Assembly: GCA_031969915.1 (NCBI GenBank)
Contig: DALYJJ010000121.1
Coordinates: 1 to 18,132 of the forward strand
DNA length: 18,132 nt
Direction: 5' to 3'
Source of the DNA: DALYJJ01 sp031969915
Lineage (GTDB): Bacteria > Acidobacteriota > Terriglobia > Bryobacterales > Bryobacteraceae
Both the position numbers and the translations under genes were made by a program. Position 1 is the stretch's first letter, and the number at the start of each line of letters is the position of its first letter. Positions 15,187 through 18,132 of this stretch are shown here, piece after piece. The notes beneath the pieces are model-generated. The model worked only from the letters and a program-made list of their open reading frames with translations, had not been told where the DNA came from and did not search any database.

Positions 15187-16272
15187 ATGACCCCGGTGTT
15201 GTGGATTGTCCTGCTGGCGCAGGGCCCGTCGCTCGACGCCGGGCGGCAGGCCTTTCTGGCGGGCGATCTGGCGCGGGCGGAGACGGTGTTCCGCGAGTAT
15301 CTGAAAGGGAATCCGAACTCGGCCGAGGCGATGAGCAACCTGGCGGCGGTGCTCTCGCGGCGGGAGCGGTTCCCGGAGGCGGTGACGCTGTACCAGCGGG
15401 CGCTGAAGGCCGCGCCGGCCTTGGTGGAGATCAACTTCAACCTGGCGGTGGCGCAGATACGGGCGTACCAGCAGGGCGCGGCGGCGGAGAGTTTGCGGCG
15501 CTATTTGAAGGCCCGGCCGGAGGATCTTCGAGCGCGGCAGTTGCTGGGTGTGTGCCTGGTGGAGACGGGCGACCTGGAGCGCGGGATCGGGGAACTCGAA
15601 TCGGTGGCGAGCACGCAGCAGAACGATCCGACGCTGCTGCTCTCGCTGGCCTACGCGCATGCGCGGGGCGGCAATGAGGCGCGAGGGTCGGAGTTGCTGA
15701 AGCGCATCGAAGCGGCGTATCCGGGGCAGGCGGCGCTGGTGGAAGGGCTGCTGGAATTCCGGCGGGGGCGGTACGCGGAGTCAAAGGGGAAGCTGGAAGA
15801 GGCGCTGCGGCACGATCCGGGTTCGCCGCCGGCGCTGGCGGCGATGGGACGGGTGCACCTGGCGGCGAACGAAGACGCGGAATCGATGGCGTACTTTGAG
15901 AAGGCGCTGGCGCGCGCGCCGGCGGACGCGGAATCGACGTACCAACTGGGGGTACTCTATGACCGGAACGGCCGCACGGCGGAGGGGCGCAAGCTGCTGG
16001 AACGTGCCGCGCAGCTTCGGGCCGCGTATCCTGATCCGTACTATCAGCTCGGCCGGATCTCGTATCGGGAGAAGCACTACGCGCGGGCGCTCGGCGAGTT
16101 GCAGACGGCGGCGAAGTTTCTGCCGAACCACGAATCGATCCGGCTGCTGCTGGGGCGGACGTACCAGGCGCTGGGACGCAAGCTGGAGGCGGACCGCGAG
16201 TTCGCGCTGGTGCGCAAGCTGAAGGCGAACGCGATCGAGCGCAGCCGGAAGAAGCTGGAAGGCGACCCGTGA
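15187..16272 (+). CDS. TPR repeat protein, probably exported
   Basis: A 361-residue protein built almost entirely of tetratricopeptide repeats. About ten units of 34 residues can be laid out from residue 17 to 349, with the usual small residues at the turn positions (for example AEAMSNLAAVLSRRERFPEA, AESTYQLGVLYDRNGRTAEG and PDPYYQLGRISYREKHYARA). The first residues, MTPVLWIVLLAQG, look like a short signal peptide, which would place it in the periplasm. TPR arrays serve as scaffolds for protein partners. The overlap with the following gene (GTGA: its stop TGA lies inside the GTG start) suggests that the CRTAC1 protein is its partner. A ribosome binding site (GAAGG) precedes ATG 15187. Confidence 0.9.
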   Translation: MTPVLWIVLLAQGPSLDAGRQAFLAGDLARAETVFREYLKGNPNSAEAMSNLAAVLSRRERFPEAVTLYQRALKAAPALVEINFNLAVAQIRAYQQGAAAESLRRYLKARPEDLRARQLLGVCLVETGDLERGIGELESVASTQQNDPTLLLSLAYAHARGGNEARGSELLKRIEAAYPGQAALVEGLLEFRRGRYAESKGKLEEALRHDPGSPPALAAMGRVHLAANEDAESMAYFEKALARAPADAESTYQLGVLYDRNGRTAEGRKLLERAAQLRAAYPDPYYQLGRISYREKHYARALGELQTAAKFLPNHESIRLLLGRTYQALGRKLEADREFALVRKLKANAIERSRKKLEGDP

Positions 16273-17978
16273 AGCGATTCCTGGCCGGCGCGGCGCTTGC
16301 TTCGGCGCTGGCCGCGGCGGCGTTGTTCGCGCAGGGCATCGCCAGCCGCAACGTGAAGCCGCAGCCGCGCGGCAAGCCGTCGGGACGCCCGTTTCCCGCG
16401 AAGTTCACCGACGTGGCGCGCGAGGCGGGACTGACGCAGCCGGTGATTTTCGGGACCGACACGCACGTGCGGTACATCTTCGAGACCTCACAGGGCGGCG
16501 TGGCGTGGTTGGACTACGACAAAGACGGATGGATCGATGCGTTTCTGGTGAGCGGCACGCGGCTGAACGAGGATCCGCCCGAGGCGACCAACCGGCTCTA
16601 TCGCAATAACCGGGACGGCACGTTCACGGACGTGACGGAGAAGGCGGGGTTGCGGCGCGGCGGATGGGGGTCCGGCGTGACGGTGGGGGACTACGATGGC
16701 GACGGGGACGACGATCTCTTCGTCACGTACTTTGGGGACAACGCGCTCTACCGCAATAACGGCGACGGCACGTTTACGGACGTCGCGCCGCAAGTGGGTT
16801 TGAAGCAGCCGGGTAAGTACTGGAACGCGGGGGCGGTGTTGTTCGATCTGGATCGCGACGGCGACCTGGATCTGTTCGTGAGCAACTATGTCGATTTCGA
16901 CATTGCGCGGGTGCCGAAGCCGGGCGAGAACGCGTTCTGCACGTGGAAGGGCGTGGCGGTGGCGTGCGGGCCGCGCGGGCTGCCGGCGGCGCGCATGTGG
17001 CTCTACCGCAACGACGGCGGCACGTTCGTGGACATCAGCGAGCGCGGCGGGGTGGCGAAGGCGCGCTGTTACGGGATGACGGCAACGGCGGCGGACTTCA
17101 ACAACGACGGTTGGCCGGACGTGTACGTGGCGTGCGATTCGTCGGCCAGCCTGCTGTTCGTCAACCGCAAGAACGGCACGTTCAGCGAAGAGGGCGTGGA
17201 GCGCGGCGTGGCGCTGAATGAAGACGGGCGGGAGCAGGCGGGGATGGGGCTGGGCATCGGCGACTACAATCTGGACGGGTATCTGGATATCTTCAAGACG
17301 CACTTCGCCGACGATACGCACATCCTGTATCGAGGCTCGGCGGAGGGCGTTTTCGAGGATGTCACGCTGGCCGCGGGATTGGGGGTGGAGACGCGGTTTG
17401 TGGGATGGGGGGCGGGGATCGTGGACCTGGACAACGACGGGTGGCCGGACCTGTTCGCGGCGACGGGGCAGGTGTACCCGGAGACGGAGAAGTTCTTCGA
17501 CGGGTACCCGTACCGGTCGCCGCGGCTGTTGTTCCGGAATTTGGGAAACGGGCGCTTCGAACAGTTGCTCGAAGAGGCGGGGCCGGCCATCGCGGCGGCG
17601 CATTCGAGCCGCGGGGCGGCGTTCGGGGACTACGACAACGACGGGGACGTGGACATCCTGATCATGAACCGCAACCAGCCGCCGAGCCTGCTGCGCAACG
17701 ATTTGCCGAAGGGCGCGAACTGGGTGCAGGTGCGGGCGCCGCTGGGCTCGCGCGTGACGGCGATCTATGGAGGGCGGCGGCAGACGCAGGAGGTGACGAG
17801 CCAGGCGAGCTTCTACTCCGCCAACGACAGCCGGCTGCACTTCGGGCTGGGCGGGGCGACGGCGGTGGATCTGGCGATCCGGTTCCCGGACGGCACGATG
17901 CGCAAGGCGGCGAACGTGCCGCTGAACCGGGTCTTCACGGCCACGCGACCGGTCGAACGCGGCGCTGCGAAAGATTAG
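16269..17978 (+). CDS. CRTAC1-like FG-GAP/VCBS repeat protein with ASPIC/UnbV tail
   Basis: A 569-residue secreted protein with a signal peptide (residues 1-22). Seven calcium-binding-type loops DxDxDGxxD are visible near residues 82 (DYDKDGWID), 141 (DYDGDGDDD), 193 (DLDRDGDLD), 276 (DFNNDGWPD), 332 (DYNLDGYLD), 386 (DLDNDGWPD) and 454 (DYDNDGDVD), typical of FG-GAP/VCBS propellers. An ASPIC/UnbV-like segment follows (about 484-560, with GGRRQTQEV and NDSRLHFGLGGA); it seems shorter than usual because the loop between the first strand and the GSRVTAIYGG strand is nearly absent. Such proteins are surface or matrix adhesins or scaffolds in Acidobacteria and Planctomycetes; the function is not established. 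It starts at GTG 16269 inside the TPR stop, and its stop TAG overlaps the stop of the minus-strand gene (TTAG). Confidence 0.88.
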   Translation: MKRFLAGAALASALAAAALFAQGIASRNVKPQPRGKPSGRPFPAKFTDVAREAGLTQPVIFGTDTHVRYIFETSQGGVAWLDYDKDGWIDAFLVSGTRLNEDPPEATNRLYRNNRDGTFTDVTEKAGLRRGGWGSGVTVGDYDGDGDDDLFVTYFGDNALYRNNGDGTFTDVAPQVGLKQPGKYWNAGAVLFDLDRDGDLDLFVSNYVDFDIARVPKPGENAFCTWKGVAVACGPRGLPAARMWLYRNDGGTFVDISERGGVAKARCYGMTATAADFNNDGWPDVYVACDSSASLLFVNRKNGTFSEEGVERGVALNEDGREQAGMGLGIGDYNLDGYLDIFKTHFADDTHILYRGSAEGVFEDVTLAAGLGVETRFVGWGAGIVDLDNDGWPDLFAATGQVYPETEKFFDGYPYRSPRLLFRNLGNGRFEQLLEEAGPAIAAAHSSRGAAFGDYDNDGDVDILIMNRNQPPSLLRNDLPKGANWVQVRAPLGSRVTAIYGGRRQTQEVTSQASFYSANDSRLHFGLGGATAVDLAIRFPDGTMRKAANVPLNRVFTATRPVERGAAKD

Positions 17979-18132
17979 AGGAACGTCTTCTCCACCCAGA
18001 GGCGGCTGCGGCGCAGGTTCTCCGGCAGGGAGCGTGTGAGCACGGTTTCCTTGCGCCAGGCGAGTTCCACGGTGAGATAGCCGCGGTAGGCGGACTGCTT
18101 CAGGTACTTCGCGATGGGGGTGTAATCGTAAT
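17975..18132 (-). CDS. C-terminal end of a probable sugar phosphate isomerase/epimerase (partial)
   Basis: Fifty-two codons ending in TAA (TTA at 17975-17977 on the plus strand) encode YTPIAKYLKQSAYRGYLTVE, then LAWRKETVLTRSLPENLRRS and a short LWVEKTFL tail. The pattern of a helix followed by YRGYLTVELAW matches the last strand of xylose-isomerase-like TIM barrels, where the Glu (VEL) is a metal ligand. The rest of the gene lies beyond the right edge. Assignment rests on this short segment only. It is convergent with the CRTAC1 gene and overlaps it by four bases. Confidence 0.6.
   Translation of the reverse strand, partial: YDYTPIAKYLKQSAYRGYLTVELAWRKETVLTRSLPENLRRSRLWVEKTFL

Noticed and set aside
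1..18132. CRISPR arrays, tRNA or rRNA genes, insertion sequences
   Set aside because: No spaced direct repeat array, cloverleaf, rRNA segment or transposase was seen.

Overview
The window is high-GC bacterial DNA, densely packed with genes. Several features point to an Acidobacteriota genome of the Solibacter/Bryobacterales type: a MacB-like orphan permease, a tricorn-type protease with an S41 domain, a CRTAC1/FG-GAP protein beside a TPR protein, a PEP-CTERM surface protein, and TIM-barrel sugar isomerase and Gfo/Idh genes. This placement is inferred from gene content only; there is no rRNA or other marker gene.

Left part (1-4188, minus strand). An apparent operon reads right to left: Gfo/Idh/MocA oxidoreductase, xylose-isomerase-like TIM barrel, PhoD-like phosphatase, then an ABC-type orphan permease cut by the window edge. 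The first three genes are joined by ATGA stop/start overlaps, which suggests translational coupling. The set looks like sugar or sugar-phosphate (or inositol-like) catabolism.

Centre (4220-10140). A secreted HAD acid phosphatase of the e(P4) type and a Tat-exported GHL6/GH42M-like glycosidase lie on the plus strand. Between them is an ordered array of four TTCGTAA half-sites at 11-bp steps (5000-5038), the clearest operator-like structure in the window. An NhaR-like LysR regulator follows, convergent with the glycosidase. It is divergent from an unusual AAA+ regulator that has kept the NtrC layout but lost the receiver phosphorylation residues and the sigma-54-contacting GAFTGA loop. A PEP-CTERM protein is convergent with that regulator.

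Fossil locus (10141-10487, minus strand). What looks like intergenic space holds a decayed YefM/YoeB toxin-antitoxin module: an 82-codon antitoxin frame whose start is ACG, followed by only the last 15 codons of a YoeB toxin. A TGTACA operator-like site lies upstream.

Right part (10573-17978, plus strand). Four closely spaced genes encode a tricorn-like protease, a membrane-anchored protein of unknown function, a TPR protein and a CRTAC1 repeat protein. The last two overlap by GTGA. All four appear to act in or across the envelope. The window ends in the C-terminus of another probable sugar isomerase on the minus strand. Convergent gene pairs at 7084-7092, 9490-9493 and 17975-17978 overlap at their stop codons, so no intergenic terminators fit there.
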